The position numbers and the translations under genes are program-made. Below, piece after piece: positions 1 through 12,324 of a stretch of DNA of 64,000 bases (the first letter of the stretch is position 1; every line of letters starts with the position of its first letter). Origin of the DNA: Parapontixanthobacter aurantiacus (GTDB lineage Bacteria > Pseudomonadota > Alphaproteobacteria > Sphingomonadales > Sphingomonadaceae); contig NZ_WTYW01000001.1 of assembly GCF_009827635.1 (NCBI RefSeq), positions 824,001 to 888,000 on the forward strand. The letters are read 5' to 3'. The notes below the pieces were generated by a model. It did not search any database and had not been told where the DNA came from. It saw nothing but the letters and a program-made list of their open reading frames with translations.

Positions 1-1413
<1,413 letters not shown>

Positions 1414-1417
<4 letters not shown>

Positions 1418-3162
1418 ACGAGCGCCTTTGCTTCATTGCCGATGACATTGTCGACCCGGTCGCCATGCAGAAGCATCTCGGTATGCGCAGCCCCGCTCGG
1501 GATCATGGGCAGGCAGTTGGCGTCCTTCGATACCTGGCAGTCGACGATGACCGGACCGTCATGCGCGATCATCGCCTCGATCCCTGCGTCGAGTTCCGCC
1601 TCTTGCGTGATGCGGATCCCCTTCCAGCCATAGGCCTCGGCCAGGCGGACGAAATCGGGCAGGCTGTCGGAATAGGAATTGGAGTAGCGCGAATCGTAGT
1701 TCAGCTCCTGCCACTGCCGGACCATTCCCATATACTCGTTGTTGAGAATGAAGATCTTGACCGGCAGGCGATACTGGCTCGCCGTGCCGAGCTCCTGGAT
1801 GTTCATCTGGATGCTTGCCTCGCCGGCAATGTCGATAACGAGCGCGCCCGGATTGCCGAGTTGCGCGCCGATCGCGGCGGGCAGGCCGTAGCCCATCGTG
1901 CCGAGGCCGCCGCTCGTCAGCCACTTGTTGGGACCGGTAAAGCCGTAATACTGGGCCGCCCACATCTGGTGCTGGCCGACCTCGGTCGTGATGATTGGAT
2001 CGCGCTCATGCGTAAGGGCGAAGAGGCGCTGCACCGCTTTTTGCGGCATGATCGCTTCGCCGCTTTCGGGAAAGGCGAGGCATTCGCGCGCCCGCCAGCC
2101 CGCGATGCGCGCCTTCCATTCGGTGAGGTCTTGGCCGTCGCGATCGCCCCAGGCGGCGATGATTTGTTCGAGTACGCTCGCGCAGTCGCCGACAATGCCG
2201 AGTTCGACGGGAATATTCTTGTTGATCGAGGCACGGTCGATGTCGATGTGGATCTTGCGGCTGTCCGGCGAAAAAGCATCGATCCGCCCGGTCACCCGGT
2301 CGTCGAACCGCGCACCCACACAGACCATGACGTCGGAGCGGTTCATCGCCATGTTCGCCTCGAGCGTGCCGTGCATTCCGAGCATGCCGAGCCAGTCGGG
2401 ATGGTCCGCGGGAAATGCGCCGAGACCCATCAGGGTAGAGGTTACCGGAGCGCCGGTGAGTTCCTGCAATTGCCGCAGCAGCCTGGTCGCTTGCGGGCCC
2501 GAATTGATGACCCCGCCGCCGGTGTAAAGGATGGGTCGCTTGGCTTCGGACAGCATCTCGACCGCTTGCGCGATTTCTCCCGGCGCGGCGAGCATCCGCG
2601 GCTCGTAGCGCCGCCGGGCGTTTGACGACGGAGCATCGAAGGACAGGTTCGTCTCGGCGTTCTGCACGTCCTTGGGAATGTCGATCACGACCGGACCGGG
2701 ACGACCGGTCGTCGCGATGGTGAACGCTTCGGCAATCGTGTCGGCGAGCCGGTCGATGTCCCGCACGAGGTAATTGTGCTTCGTGCAGTGCCTCGTAATG
2801 CCGATCGTGTCCGCCTCCTGAAAGGCGTCCGTTCCGATGAGGGGCGTCGGGACCTGTCCCGTAATGACGACCATGGGAATGGAATCGAGATAGGCATCCG
2901 CGATACCCGTTACGGCATTGGTCGCCCCGGGTCCCGAAGTGATGAGCACGACGCCCGGCTTGCCGGTGGAGCGGGCATATCCTTCAGCGGCGTGCGCCGC
3001 ACCGGCTTCGTGGCGAACGAGAATGTGACGTATCTTCTCGTTCTCGAACAATTCGTCGTAGATCGGCAGCACGGCACCGCCGGGATAGCCGAAGACATAT
3101 TCGACCCCCTGCCGCTCGAGACATTCGACCAGAATGGCCGCACCGTTACGAAATGCCGTCAT
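1414..3162 (-). CDS. ilvB: Acetolactate synthase large (catalytic) subunit
   Basis: Thiamine-diphosphate-dependent catalytic subunit of acetohydroxyacid synthase, the first common step of branched-chain amino acid synthesis. It has 582 residues, the usual length. The N-terminal ThDP-binding part holds [17 protein letters not shown] and the catalytic-glutamate region [18 protein letters not shown]; the C-terminal part carries the [12 protein letters not shown]...[13 protein letters not shown] Mg/ThDP motif, here with GE where many homologues have GD. It is the first gene of ilvB-ilvN-ilvC, and a promoter-like pair lies at 3250-3277. I found no attenuator-type leader peptide. Confidence 0.97.
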
Positions 3163-3249
3163 ATTCCATCGACCGTAGAGTTCTTCGCCGCCAGTTTCCA
3201 GAAAATTGGCCCGACGCGCAGGGGCATACGCGACCGGGCCAGTGCCGCC

Positions 3250-3277
3250 CCTCTAGCAGTCATAAAAATAACGTCAA
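3250..3277 (-). promoter_or_regulatory. Candidate promoter of ilvBN(C)
   Basis: On the minus strand TTGACG (3277-3272) and TAGAGG (3255-3250) are 16 bp apart, a reasonable -35/-10 pair about 90 bp before the ilvB start. It overlaps the last codon of miaA. Recognised by eye only. Confidence 0.4.
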
Positions 3278-4236
3278 CAGGGATAGAGCGGAAATATTAT
3301 TTCTTTTGCTACGTTCAAATTATCATATTCTATGCGAGGCCATTCCTCCGGCGGTTGTCGCCTGAACCACGTGAACTGGCGCTTGGCGTAGTTCCTTGTC
3401 GCTCTCTGCCCGCGCTCGATCATCTCCTCGCGGCTAATTCTGTCCGCAAGCAAGTGAGCGATTTCGGGAACGCCGATGGCGCGCATAACCGGAAGGTTGG
3501 GGTCGAGACCGCGTGCGAGCAGCCGCTCCACCTCCTCTATCGCTCCGCGATCGAGCATCTGCCGGAAACGCCGATCGCACCGCTCGTACAACCATTCCCG
3601 TTCCGGCAGGAGAATTGCAGGTCGTAAATCGACCGAAGACGCGATGCCCCCTTCCTTCTCGCTTCGCCATTCGCCGATGGGTCGGCCGGTGCTGCGGACG
3701 ACCTCCAGCGCGCGCGTCGTCCGCGCATTGTCGGCGGGGGCGAGGCGAGCCGCCGCCTCCGGGTCTTCCGCCAGCAGCGCCCGATACGCATCTTCTTGAC
3801 TGAGGCTTCGCACGGTTTGCCTGACCTGTGGATCGATGGCCGGAACCGGCGCAATGCCGTCGAGCAGGACGCGCATATACAAACCCGTACCGCCGACGAG
3901 GATCGGCAGAACGCTTTCCTCGTGCAGGCGAGCAATGACTTCTTTCGCCTTCGCCGCCCAGTCGGCTGCCGAGCACGGCTGAGCGCCGTCCCATTCCCCG
4001 AACAGGAAATGCGGCACGCGTGCCATCTCGGCGCCGGTCGGGCGGGCGCTCAGCACGCATAGATCGCGATAGACCTGGGCGCTGTCGGCGTTGACGATCG
4101 CGGTCCTGCACCCGCGCTCGCTCAGATGGTCGGCCAGCGCGAGCGCCAGATCGGTCTTGCCGCTTGCCGTCGGCCCTGCGATGAGCCCGAGCAGCGGCTT
4201 GTCCGAGAAAGAAAAAGAGGAATTATCAGTGCCCAT
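3274..4236 (-). CDS. miaA: tRNA dimethylallyltransferase
   Basis: Transfers the dimethylallyl group to N6 of A37 in tRNAs that read UNN codons. The 320 residues begin MGTDNSSF; the P-loop GPTASGKT is at residues 21-28, followed by the substrate-binding stretches NADSAQVYRDL and LVGGTGLYMRVLLDGI. I chose the ATG at 4236 because it places the P-loop as close to the N-terminus as in other MiaA proteins; earlier in-frame codons lie inside serB on the other strand. The start overlaps the start of divergent serB by 8 bp. No clear Shine-Dalgarno sequence precedes it. Confidence 0.94.
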   Translation of the reverse strand: MGTDNSSFSFSDKPLLGLIAGPTASGKTDLALALADHLSERGCRTAIVNADSAQVYRDLCVLSARPTGAEMARVPHFLFGEWDGAQPCSAADWAAKAKEVIARLHEESVLPILVGGTGLYMRVLLDGIAPVPAIDPQVRQTVRSLSQEDAYRALLAEDPEAAARLAPADNARTTRALEVVRSTGRPIGEWRSEKEGGIASSVDLRPAILLPEREWLYERCDRRFRQMLDRGAIEEVERLLARGLDPNLPVMRAIGVPEIAHLLADRISREEMIERGQRATRNYAKRQFTWFRRQPPEEWPRIEYDNLNVAKEIIFPLYPC

Positions 4237-5113
4237 CGCCCGCGTGATAGCAGATCCATCGAGCCTGTCGGCAAGCTTCGAGCGAGCCGTCGGGGAAATC
4301 GAGCAGGCTGGCCTCAGCCTCGCGCTGTCGCAGATCATCGACGAGGCGGAGGGCGTCGTCGAGATGAGTTTCGCCAACGGGACGCCGACGGAAATTCACC
4401 AGATACTGCGCCATGCGATGCCGGGCAGCGACATATTGGTAGGCGAGAAGAGCATCGAGATACCGCAGCTTTTCATCAGCGACATGGACAGCACGATCAT
4501 CGGGCAGGAATGTATCGACGAACTCGCCGACTATGCGGGGCTGAAGCCGCAGATTGCGGAGATTACCGAACGGGCGATGCAGGGCGAGCTCGACTTCAAG
4601 GAGGCGCTGCGCGAACGCGTCGGCCTCCTTGCCGGGCTGGACGAGAAGGCCATCACGGATTGCCTCGCCGAACGAATCGTCCCGAACGAAGGCGCTCGGG
4701 AGCTCGTGTCAACGCTCAAGAGCAAGGGGACGCGCACCGTTCTCGTCACGGGCGGCTTTCATCATTTCGCCGATGAGATCGGCAGGCAACTCGGCTTCGA
4801 CCGGGTGGTGGGGAACCGTCTGGCCGTGTCGGACGGCAAGTTGGCCGGAACGCTCGTCGGTCCGATCGTCGACAGCACGGCCAAGCGCGCGACGCTGGAG
4901 GAAGAACGGCGGGCGCTCGGCGAACACGCGGTCGTCATGGCGTGCGGCGACGGCGCAAACGACATTCCGATGCTCGAAGAAGCACATTACGGCGTCGCCT
5001 ATCATGGGAAGGAAGCCGCGCTGAAGGCATCGAACGGCAGCATTGCTCGCGGCTCCTTGTCAGGGCTGCTCGTACTGCTTCAGATCCCGCGCGACGAATT
5101 CGTCTCGGAATAG
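4229..5113 (+). CDS. serB: Phosphoserine phosphatase
   Basis: HAD-family phosphatase that hydrolyses phosphoserine, the last step of serine synthesis. With a GTG start at 4229 it has 294 residues. That start follows an AAAGAGG ribosome site by 8 nt and gives MPIARVIADPSS. The HAD motifs are FISDMDSTIIGQECIDELA (motif I, nucleophile Asp), VTGGFHHFA (motif II) and CGDGANDIPMLEEA (motif III). The ~80 N-terminal residues before motif I are the variable regulatory part seen in the longer SerB proteins. It is divergent to and overlaps the start of miaA, so each gene's upstream control must lie inside the other. Confidence 0.94.
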   Translation: MPIARVIADPSSLSASFERAVGEIEQAGLSLALSQIIDEAEGVVEMSFANGTPTEIHQILRHAMPGSDILVGEKSIEIPQLFISDMDSTIIGQECIDELADYAGLKPQIAEITERAMQGELDFKEALRERVGLLAGLDEKAITDCLAERIVPNEGARELVSTLKSKGTRTVLVTGGFHHFADEIGRQLGFDRVVGNRLAVSDGKLAGTLVGPIVDSTAKRATLEEERRALGEHAVVMACGDGANDIPMLEEAHYGVAYHGKEAALKASNGSIARGSLSGLLVLLQIPRDEFVSE

Positions 5114-5139
5114 GCGGACGCGGTCAGAAAAATTCGTGC

Positions 5140-5167
5140 TTGGAAAACCTGTTGGCAACGCTATATT
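5140..5167 (+). promoter_or_regulatory. Candidate coq4 promoter
   Basis: TTGGAA (5140-5145) and TATATT (5162-5167) are separated by 16 bp and lie 27 bp before the coq4 ATG, with AAGGG as ribosome site between. Recognised by eye. Confidence 0.45.
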
Positions 5168-5194
5168 AACATCCTTGTCAGTAAGGGTTTTGCC

Positions 5195-6049
5195 ATGACC
5201 GCACCACAGACCTTCGAAACGACCGCCCCGAGCGCCCCGGATGGAACGCCGCTTCGCGATCCTGCGCGCAAGATGCCGCAATACCGCCCCTTGAAGGCGC
5301 TGCATCATTTTCGCGAATTGCTGAAGGACAAGGAAGAGACGAGCCACGTCTTCCGCATTTTCGAATCGCTTCCGTCGAAGAATTACGGGCGACGCGTCGA
5401 ACAGCTGACGCTTAGCGAAGAGGGTAACCGGCTGCGTCAGGTCGAGCCGTCTTTGCCGGAATTGCTCGACGATCACGCCAAGTTGCGGACCTTTCCGAAG
5501 AATTCGGTAGCGCAGGCCTATTGCGACTTCATGGAGCGGGAAGGGCTGTCGGCAGCTGGTCTCGTTGCCGAAGCCGACAAGCTCGGCCGTCCGAAATATA
5601 ACGATCTGTGGCAGTGGTACGTAGAGCGCGCGCGCGATACGCATGACCTGCTGCACATCTTGACCGGCTACGGCCGCGACGCGCTCGGCGAGCAATGCGT
5701 CCTCCTCTTCACGCATGGTCAGCAGCCGAGCCAGGGGCATCTGCTGATCGGTTATGCCGGCGCGCTCAACATCAAGCAGAAGACGCGCGGCAGCAAGGCT
5801 CCGATCATGAAGGCGGTTCGTCAGGCACACCGCACGGGCGTCGCATGTCCCGCGATCGTCGGGCTACCGATCATGGAGCTGCTGGCGACCGATCTCGAGG
5901 ATGCGCGCGAGCTGCTGAACATTCCGGAGCCGCACTGGTATCGCGAATGTCATGCAGTCTGGCGCTCCGAAGGCATCGACCCGTACGATATTCTCGGGCA
6001 GGGCAAGGCGTCCGAAGCACAGGATACTCAGGAACTGTCGAACGCCTGA
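5195..6049 (+). CDS. COQ4-family ubiquinone biosynthesis protein
   Basis: COQ4 homologue, implicated in ubiquinone synthesis as an organiser or ring-modifying component. The 284-residue protein contains the family's metal-binding signature HDxxHx11E: HDLLH, eleven residues, then E (HDLLHILTGYGRDALGE). The flanking segments GLVAEADKLGRPKYNDLWQWY and GHLLIGYAGALN also look like COQ4. The N-terminal ~30 residues are low in structure. It is monocistronic: its own promoter-like pair lies upstream and a strong terminator follows at 6071. The exact biochemical step of bacterial COQ4 cannot be read from sequence. Confidence 0.88.
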   Translation: MTAPQTFETTAPSAPDGTPLRDPARKMPQYRPLKALHHFRELLKDKEETSHVFRIFESLPSKNYGRRVEQLTLSEEGNRLRQVEPSLPELLDDHAKLRTFPKNSVAQAYCDFMEREGLSAAGLVAEADKLGRPKYNDLWQWYVERARDTHDLLHILTGYGRDALGEQCVLLFTHGQQPSQGHLLIGYAGALNIKQKTRGSKAPIMKAVRQAHRTGVACPAIVGLPIMELLATDLEDARELLNIPEPHWYRECHAVWRSEGIDPYDILGQGKASEAQDTQELSNA

Positions 6050-6065
6050 CGCGATGTTCGAAGAA

Positions 6066-6752
6066 TTAAAGCCAGCTCGAGATTGTCTCGAGCGGCTTTT
6101 TCTTCGCTGCGTGATCCGGGACGCTGGCTTCCGGAGCTGGATGACCGGCAACGACGATCATCACCGGTTTCTCCGTTTCGGGCCGCCTGCATATCTCGCG
6201 GAGGAAACCCATCGGACTGGGCGTATGCGTCAGGGTCGCGAGCCCCGCTTTGTGCAGCGTCGCAAGCAGCAGTCCGCACGCGATCCCGACGCTTTCGGTG
6301 ACGTAGTAGTTCTGCGTTTCGCCATCCTCGGCGATGCCGCCCTTACGCTGGGCGAAGACGACGATGAGCCACGGCGCGGTTTCGAGAAACGGCTTCTGGT
6401 CATCGGTGCCTAGTGGATCGAGCGCATCGAGCCACGCCTTGCCGGCCTTCGCTTCCGCGCCATCGAAACCGTAGAAGCGCCGCTCTTCCTGCTCGGCGGC
6501 CTCGCGAATACGACGCTTGATGCCAGGAGAGGAAATGGCTGCGAAATGCCAGGGTTGGTGGTTCGCGCCGCTGGGTGCGGTTCCGGCAGCTTGTATCGCG
6601 AGTTCGATCACTTCCTTGGGGACGCTGTCGCTGGAGAAGTGACGGCATGATCGCCTCGTTGCCAGCGTCTCGCTCAACGAGCGCGCCTTCGCGATGCGCT
6701 CCTCATCGGTCAGGCGGGGCAGGGCGGGGTAAGGCCGGTGACCGTCCGTCAT
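6066..6752 (-). CDS. Nitroreductase-family FMN oxidoreductase
   Basis: FMN-dependent NAD(P)H oxidoreductase of the nitroreductase superfamily (228 residues). Visible family features are RRSCRHFSSDSVP (phosphate/FMN-binding arginines), AIQAAGTAPSGANHQPWHF (FMN site) and the C-terminal GLATLTHTPSPMGFLREIC. The start at 6752 (MTDGHRPYPAL) has GGGGGACATCT before it; longer in-frame sequence upstream lacks family similarity and lies in purL. It starts 23 bp after the purL stop on the same strand. The substrate is unknown. Its last codons coincide with the coq4 terminator. Confidence 0.88.
   Translation of the reverse strand: MTDGHRPYPALPRLTDEERIAKARSLSETLATRRSCRHFSSDSVPKEVIELAIQAAGTAPSGANHQPWHFAAISSPGIKRRIREAAEQEERRFYGFDGAEAKAGKAWLDALDPLGTDDQKPFLETAPWLIVVFAQRKGGIAEDGETQNYYVTESVGIACGLLLATLHKAGLATLTHTPSPMGFLREICRRPETEKPVMIVVAGHPAPEASVPDHAAKKKPLETISSWL
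6071..6101 (+). terminator. Rho-independent terminator after coq4
   Basis: GCTCGAGA, loop TTG, TCTCGAGC, flanked by the extra pairs GCC/GGC and followed by TTTTTC. This is a strong intrinsic terminator for coq4. The same DNA on the other strand encodes the last residues of the convergent nitroreductase. Confidence 0.88.
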
Positions 6753-6774
6753 AGATGTCCCCCGCCTCGGTAAT

Positions 6775-9021
<2,247 letters not shown>

Positions 9022-9031
9022 GGGAGCGCCT

Positions 9032-9712
9032 TTAGCTGCCAACCGAGGAAACTGCCAATCCCGTTTCCGCCCGATGCCAGCGTGTTTTCCCCACCCACCA
9101 TGCGACGAGCGCGACTAGGGTGAAAGCGGCGAGACCGGCGAGAAGGAAGGGCGCATCTGCGCTTTCAGGTGGCGGGCCGAACCAGTTCACCGCCTGCAAG
9201 ACGAGCATCAGGACAAGCAACGTAAATGCCGGTATCGGCGGCCCTTTCGTGCGCTTGAGGTAAAAGGCGAAAGCCGCCGCAACGAGTGACAATTCCAGTG
9301 CGATGGCCGCGACCGGAACATCCCACAGCGCTAGGCCGAAGCGAGCCGGTCCGCCGGCCAGCGTCAGGTCGGGCCGGTGCACGAGAAAGTCGACGAACCA
9401 GTGCGACAGGACCACGCTTCCGGCGAGTATGGCACCAACCATGTCCCTGTTCAGACGCCACACGAGTGCGGCAAAGCCCGTCGCCCAGAACGCCGTTCCC
9501 AACAGGCTGTGAGTATAGGGCAAGTGGTAAAGGTCCAGCGGGTTCATCGCCGTCATGCCCGGAACGATGCGCAAATGCTCCAGGCCGATCAGCGCGAAGA
9601 AAAAGAATGCGAAATCCGTCAATTGTGCCGCCACGAAAAGGAATCCCAGCTGCGGCGCTCGTCTTGAAGAGGCCGCGACGGCGAGGGCGGGAGCCCAGTG
9701 TCCGATGAACAT
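9032..9712 (-). CDS. Integral membrane protein with His/Asp motifs (YdjM/DUF457-like)
   Basis: A 226-residue hydrophobic protein with about six or seven membrane segments. In or next to membrane segments it has conserved-type polar residues: GHWAPALA at the N-terminus, [12 protein letters not shown] around residue 70, and [14 protein letters not shown] around residue 105. That pattern resembles the inner-membrane 'metal-dependent hydrolase' families. The start [10 protein letters not shown] at 9712 was chosen because residues upstream are antisense to xseB. It ends 10 bp before the purL start and may be the first gene of that transcript. No substrate is suggested by context. Confidence 0.7.
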   Translation of the reverse strand: MFIGHWAPALAVAASSRRAPQLGFLFVAAQLTDFAFFFFALIGLEHLRIVPGMTAMNPLDLYHLPYTHSLLGTAFWATGFAALVWRLNRDMVGAILAGSVVLSHWFVDFLVHRPDLTLAGGPARFGLALWDVPVAAIALELSLVAAAFAFYLKRTKGPPIPAFTLLVLMLVLQAVNWFGPPPESADAPFLLAGLAAFTLVALVAWWVGKTRWHRAETGLAVSSVGS

Positions 9713-9796
9713 GCGTTTCTTCCTCCGCGATAGCGGTGCAGACCGAGACAGGCGCAGCTTGACCATGCGGTTTTGCCGCGTCAATGCTCGCGCCCC

Positions 9797-10048
9797 ATGA
9801 ACGACGTCACGACGGAAATATCCAATCTCAGTTTCGAGGATGCGCTGAAGCAGCTCGAAGGCGTGGTGCGGCAATTGGAAAATGGCGACGTGCCGCTCGA
9901 CGATTCCATCGATCTGTACGAACGGGGCGAAGCCCTGCGCAAGCATTGCCAGGCGCGGCTCGATGCAGCACAGGCTCGCATTCAGCGGATCGTCACCGAC
10001 GATCAGGGCAAGCCGGTGCGCACGGAAGCGTTCGATGCCGACGGCTGA
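9797..10048 (+). CDS. xseB: Exodeoxyribonuclease VII small subunit
   Basis: Small subunit of exonuclease VII, which degrades single-stranded DNA with XseA (not in the window). The 83 residues show the family helical hairpin NLSFEDALKQLEGVVRQLE...GDVPLDDSIDLYERGEALRKHC. The ATG at 9797 (MNDVTTEI) is the best start, since earlier in-frame codons extend into the divergent gene's upstream region. It is followed 16 bp later by ispA, the usual xseB-ispA neighbourhood. Confidence 0.93.
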   Translation: MNDVTTEISNLSFEDALKQLEGVVRQLENGDVPLDDSIDLYERGEALRKHCQARLDAAQARIQRIVTDDQGKPVRTEAFDADG

Positions 10049-10064
10049 GGAAAGCCATAGCGGC

Positions 10065-10964
10065 ATGAGCGAGCGCCTCGCGCGCGCGCTTCAGCGAACG
10101 CAGCGTGAAGTGCGCGATTTCTTCGACCGCTATCTCGAAGTTCCGAACGACGAGCGCGGCCGGCTCGTCGATGCGATGCGCTATGCCATGCTTGGCGGAG
10201 GCAAGCGCGTACGTCCTCTCCTGCTCGTGGCGACTGCCGAACTATACGGCGTCGAACGGGCAGCGGCGGTAAGGGCCGGCTGCGCGGTCGAGGCGATCCA
10301 CGTCTATTCGCTTATCCACGACGATCTTCCGTGCATGGACGACGATGCCGTGCGCCATGGTCAACCGACGGTCCACCTGCGTTTCGACGAGGCGACCGCG
10401 GTGCTTGCCGGCGACAGCCTGCACGCCTTCGCCTTTGAATTGCTGGCCGATCCCGCCATGAGCTCGGACCCGTTCGTCCGTGCCGAACTGATCGAGACCC
10501 TCGCGCGCGCCAGCGGGCACGCGGGAATGGCCGGCGGCCAGATGATGGACATGGCAGCCGAGGCGGAAGGGGCGCGACAATTCGATCTTCAGGCGGTGAC
10601 GCGCCTTCAGCAGATGAAGACCGGTGCGCTGCTTGGTGCCGCGGTCGAAATGGGGGCGATCTTGGCACGCGTCCCGGACGAGGGGCGGGCCTATCTAAGA
10701 GCCTATGCCCGCGACATCGGACTGGCCTTTCAGATCGCGGACGATCTGCTGGACGTCGAAGGCGACGAAGCTAAGGCTGGCAAGGCGCTGCGCAAGGACG
10801 AGGATGCCGGCAAGGCGACCTTCGTTTCGCTGATGGGGGTCGACGCGGCGCGCCGCCAGGCTCACGCGCTGTCCGAGCAGGCGATCGGACACCTCGCGGC
10901 GCATGGAGCGCAGGACAGTCTCCTCGCCGATCTTGCGCGCTACATCGTGGAACGCGACCGCTAA
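10065..10964 (+). CDS. ispA: Farnesyl diphosphate synthase (polyprenyl synthetase)
   Basis: Condenses isopentenyl diphosphate with dimethylallyl and geranyl diphosphate to farnesyl diphosphate, feeding quinones, undecaprenyl phosphate and, in these bacteria, carotenoids. It has 299 residues. The first aspartate-rich motif is SLIHDDLPCMDDDAVRHG, the second FQIADDLLDVEGD, with GGKRVRPLL for diphosphate binding. The ATG at 10065 is used; an in-frame ATG at 10035 inside the xseB end is possible. The length of the first Asp motif fits a C15-type synthase. Confidence 0.93.
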   Translation: MSERLARALQRTQREVRDFFDRYLEVPNDERGRLVDAMRYAMLGGGKRVRPLLLVATAELYGVERAAAVRAGCAVEAIHVYSLIHDDLPCMDDDAVRHGQPTVHLRFDEATAVLAGDSLHAFAFELLADPAMSSDPFVRAELIETLARASGHAGMAGGQMMDMAAEAEGARQFDLQAVTRLQQMKTGALLGAAVEMGAILARVPDEGRAYLRAYARDIGLAFQIADDLLDVEGDEAKAGKALRKDEDAGKATFVSLMGVDAARRQAHALSEQAIGHLAAHGAQDSLLADLARYIVERDR

Positions 10965-10975
10965 GAAGGAACGAT

Positions 10976-11482
10976 ATGAGAGTTGGCATCTATCCCGGAA
11001 CTTTCGATCCGGTCACGCTCGGTCACGCGGACATCATCCGTCGCGGCTCGAAGCTCGTCGACCGTCTTATCATCGGCGTGACGACCAATCCGTCCAAGAA
11101 CCCGATGTTCGATGCCGATCATCGCCTAGCCATGGTGGAGCGAGAGATCGAGGCGATGCATCTCGACAATGTCGAAGTCGTCGGGTTCAACGCCTTGCTC
11201 GTGAATTTCGCGAGGAAGCAGAACGCCACCATCATTCTTCGCGGCCTGCGCGCAGTCGCGGATTTCGAATACGAATACCAGATGGCCGGCATGAACCAGC
11301 AGATCGACGACGACATCGAAACGGTGTTTCTTATGGCAGACGTCTCGCTCCAGCCCATCGCCTCGAAGCTCGTCAAGGAAATTGCCCTGTTCGGCGGTGA
11401 CATCACGCCGTTCGTCAGCCAAGCGGTTCGCGACGACGTCGTCTCGCAGGTTGCGAAGATCGGGCAAAAAGGGGACTATTGA
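10976..11482 (+). CDS. coaD: Phosphopantetheine adenylyltransferase
   Basis: Penultimate step of coenzyme A synthesis, transferring AMP from ATP to 4'-phosphopantetheine. The 168 residues are full length. The nucleotidyltransferase motif appears as YPGTFDPVTLGH at the N-terminus, RGLRAVADFEYEYQMAGMN binds substrate, and PIASKLVKEIALFGGD replaces the ISSTxVRE motif of many homologues. The ATG follows ispA by 11 bp with AAGGA as ribosome site, so both are likely on one transcript. Confidence 0.96.
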   Translation: MRVGIYPGTFDPVTLGHADIIRRGSKLVDRLIIGVTTNPSKNPMFDADHRLAMVEREIEAMHLDNVEVVGFNALLVNFARKQNATIILRGLRAVADFEYEYQMAGMNQQIDDDIETVFLMADVSLQPIASKLVKEIALFGGDITPFVSQAVRDDVVSQVAKIGQKGDY

Positions 11483-11599
11483 ACCGCCGCCCGCGGCCAC
11501 CTCATTCATTGTAATGACAGTCGAACCTGCCTAAGCGATGCAGCCGAAACGCGGACCAGCATCTTCCGCAGTGTCAGAACCAGTAGAGCCGATATCACC

Positions 11600-12283
11600 A
11601 TGAAGACTTTCATCGCTGCCCTTGCACTGTCTTTCCCCGCTTTTGCGCTTGGAAGCGCCGCCTCTGCGCAGATTCAGGATGCGGTGGTTACGCCCGAAGA
11701 ACAGACGGTCAACTACGCAGCGCAGATCAATTACAACATCGCCGAGGATCGCGACAACATCCTGCTGCTCGACCTGTCGAACGGAGAGCGCGTTGCCGTC
11801 CGCCTGATGCCTCAGTGGGCCCCGAACCATGTCGAGCGGATCAAGACGCTGACCCGGCAGGGCTTTTATGACGGGGTGGTGTTCCACCGAGTGATCGATG
11901 GCTTCATGGCGCAAAGCGGCGATCCCACGGGTACGGGGCAGGGCGGCTCCGAGCTTCCGGACCTCGCTGAAGAGTTCAATCCGATCCCCCATGTGCGCGG
12001 CACGATCTCAATGGCCCGCGCCAACGAGGAAGACAGCGCCAACAGCCAGTTCTTCATCGTGTTCTACCCACGGTTCTCGCTCGACAAGCGGTACACGAAT
12101 TTCGGCCGGGTAATTTCGAACATGGACGCGGTGGACGCCATCAATCGTGGCGAGCCCCCCGCCAATCCGACGCGCATCCTTCAGGCTTCCCTCGCGAGCC
12201 AGAACAAGCCCGTGCCGGTGCGGCGCGAAGTACCGGCGGAAACGATCACGGCTGACGACCTCAGCGCACCGATCGAATCCTGA
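11600..12283 (+). CDS. Periplasmic cyclophilin-type peptidyl-prolyl isomerase
   Basis: Catalyses cis-trans isomerisation of Xaa-Pro bonds, helping fold exported proteins. The 227 residues begin with a Sec signal peptide (MKTFIAALALSFPAFALG, cleavage near ASAQ). The cyclophilin domain covers about residues 45-195 with FYDGVVFHRVIDGFMAQSGD, PTGTGQGG and ANSQFFIVF, which hold the catalytic Arg, Gln and Phe. It lies between coaD and queA in a same-strand run. Confidence 0.92.
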   Translation: MKTFIAALALSFPAFALGSAASAQIQDAVVTPEEQTVNYAAQINYNIAEDRDNILLLDLSNGERVAVRLMPQWAPNHVERIKTLTRQGFYDGVVFHRVIDGFMAQSGDPTGTGQGGSELPDLAEEFNPIPHVRGTISMARANEEDSANSQFFIVFYPRFSLDKRYTNFGRVISNMDAVDAINRGEPPANPTRILQASLASQNKPVPVRREVPAETITADDLSAPIES

Positions 12284-12324
12284 CCCTTTTGCGTCTCAGC
12301 CTCATCGCCTAAGGCGCGCGGATC

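Noticed and set aside
1465-2625. Long plus-strand frame opposite ilvB
   Set aside because: Antisense shadow of ilvB; no ribosome site and no recognisable domain.
3163-3273. Branched-chain leader peptide or attenuator before ilvB
   Set aside because: No short frame rich in Leu, Val or Ile and no terminator/antiterminator pair found in the leader.
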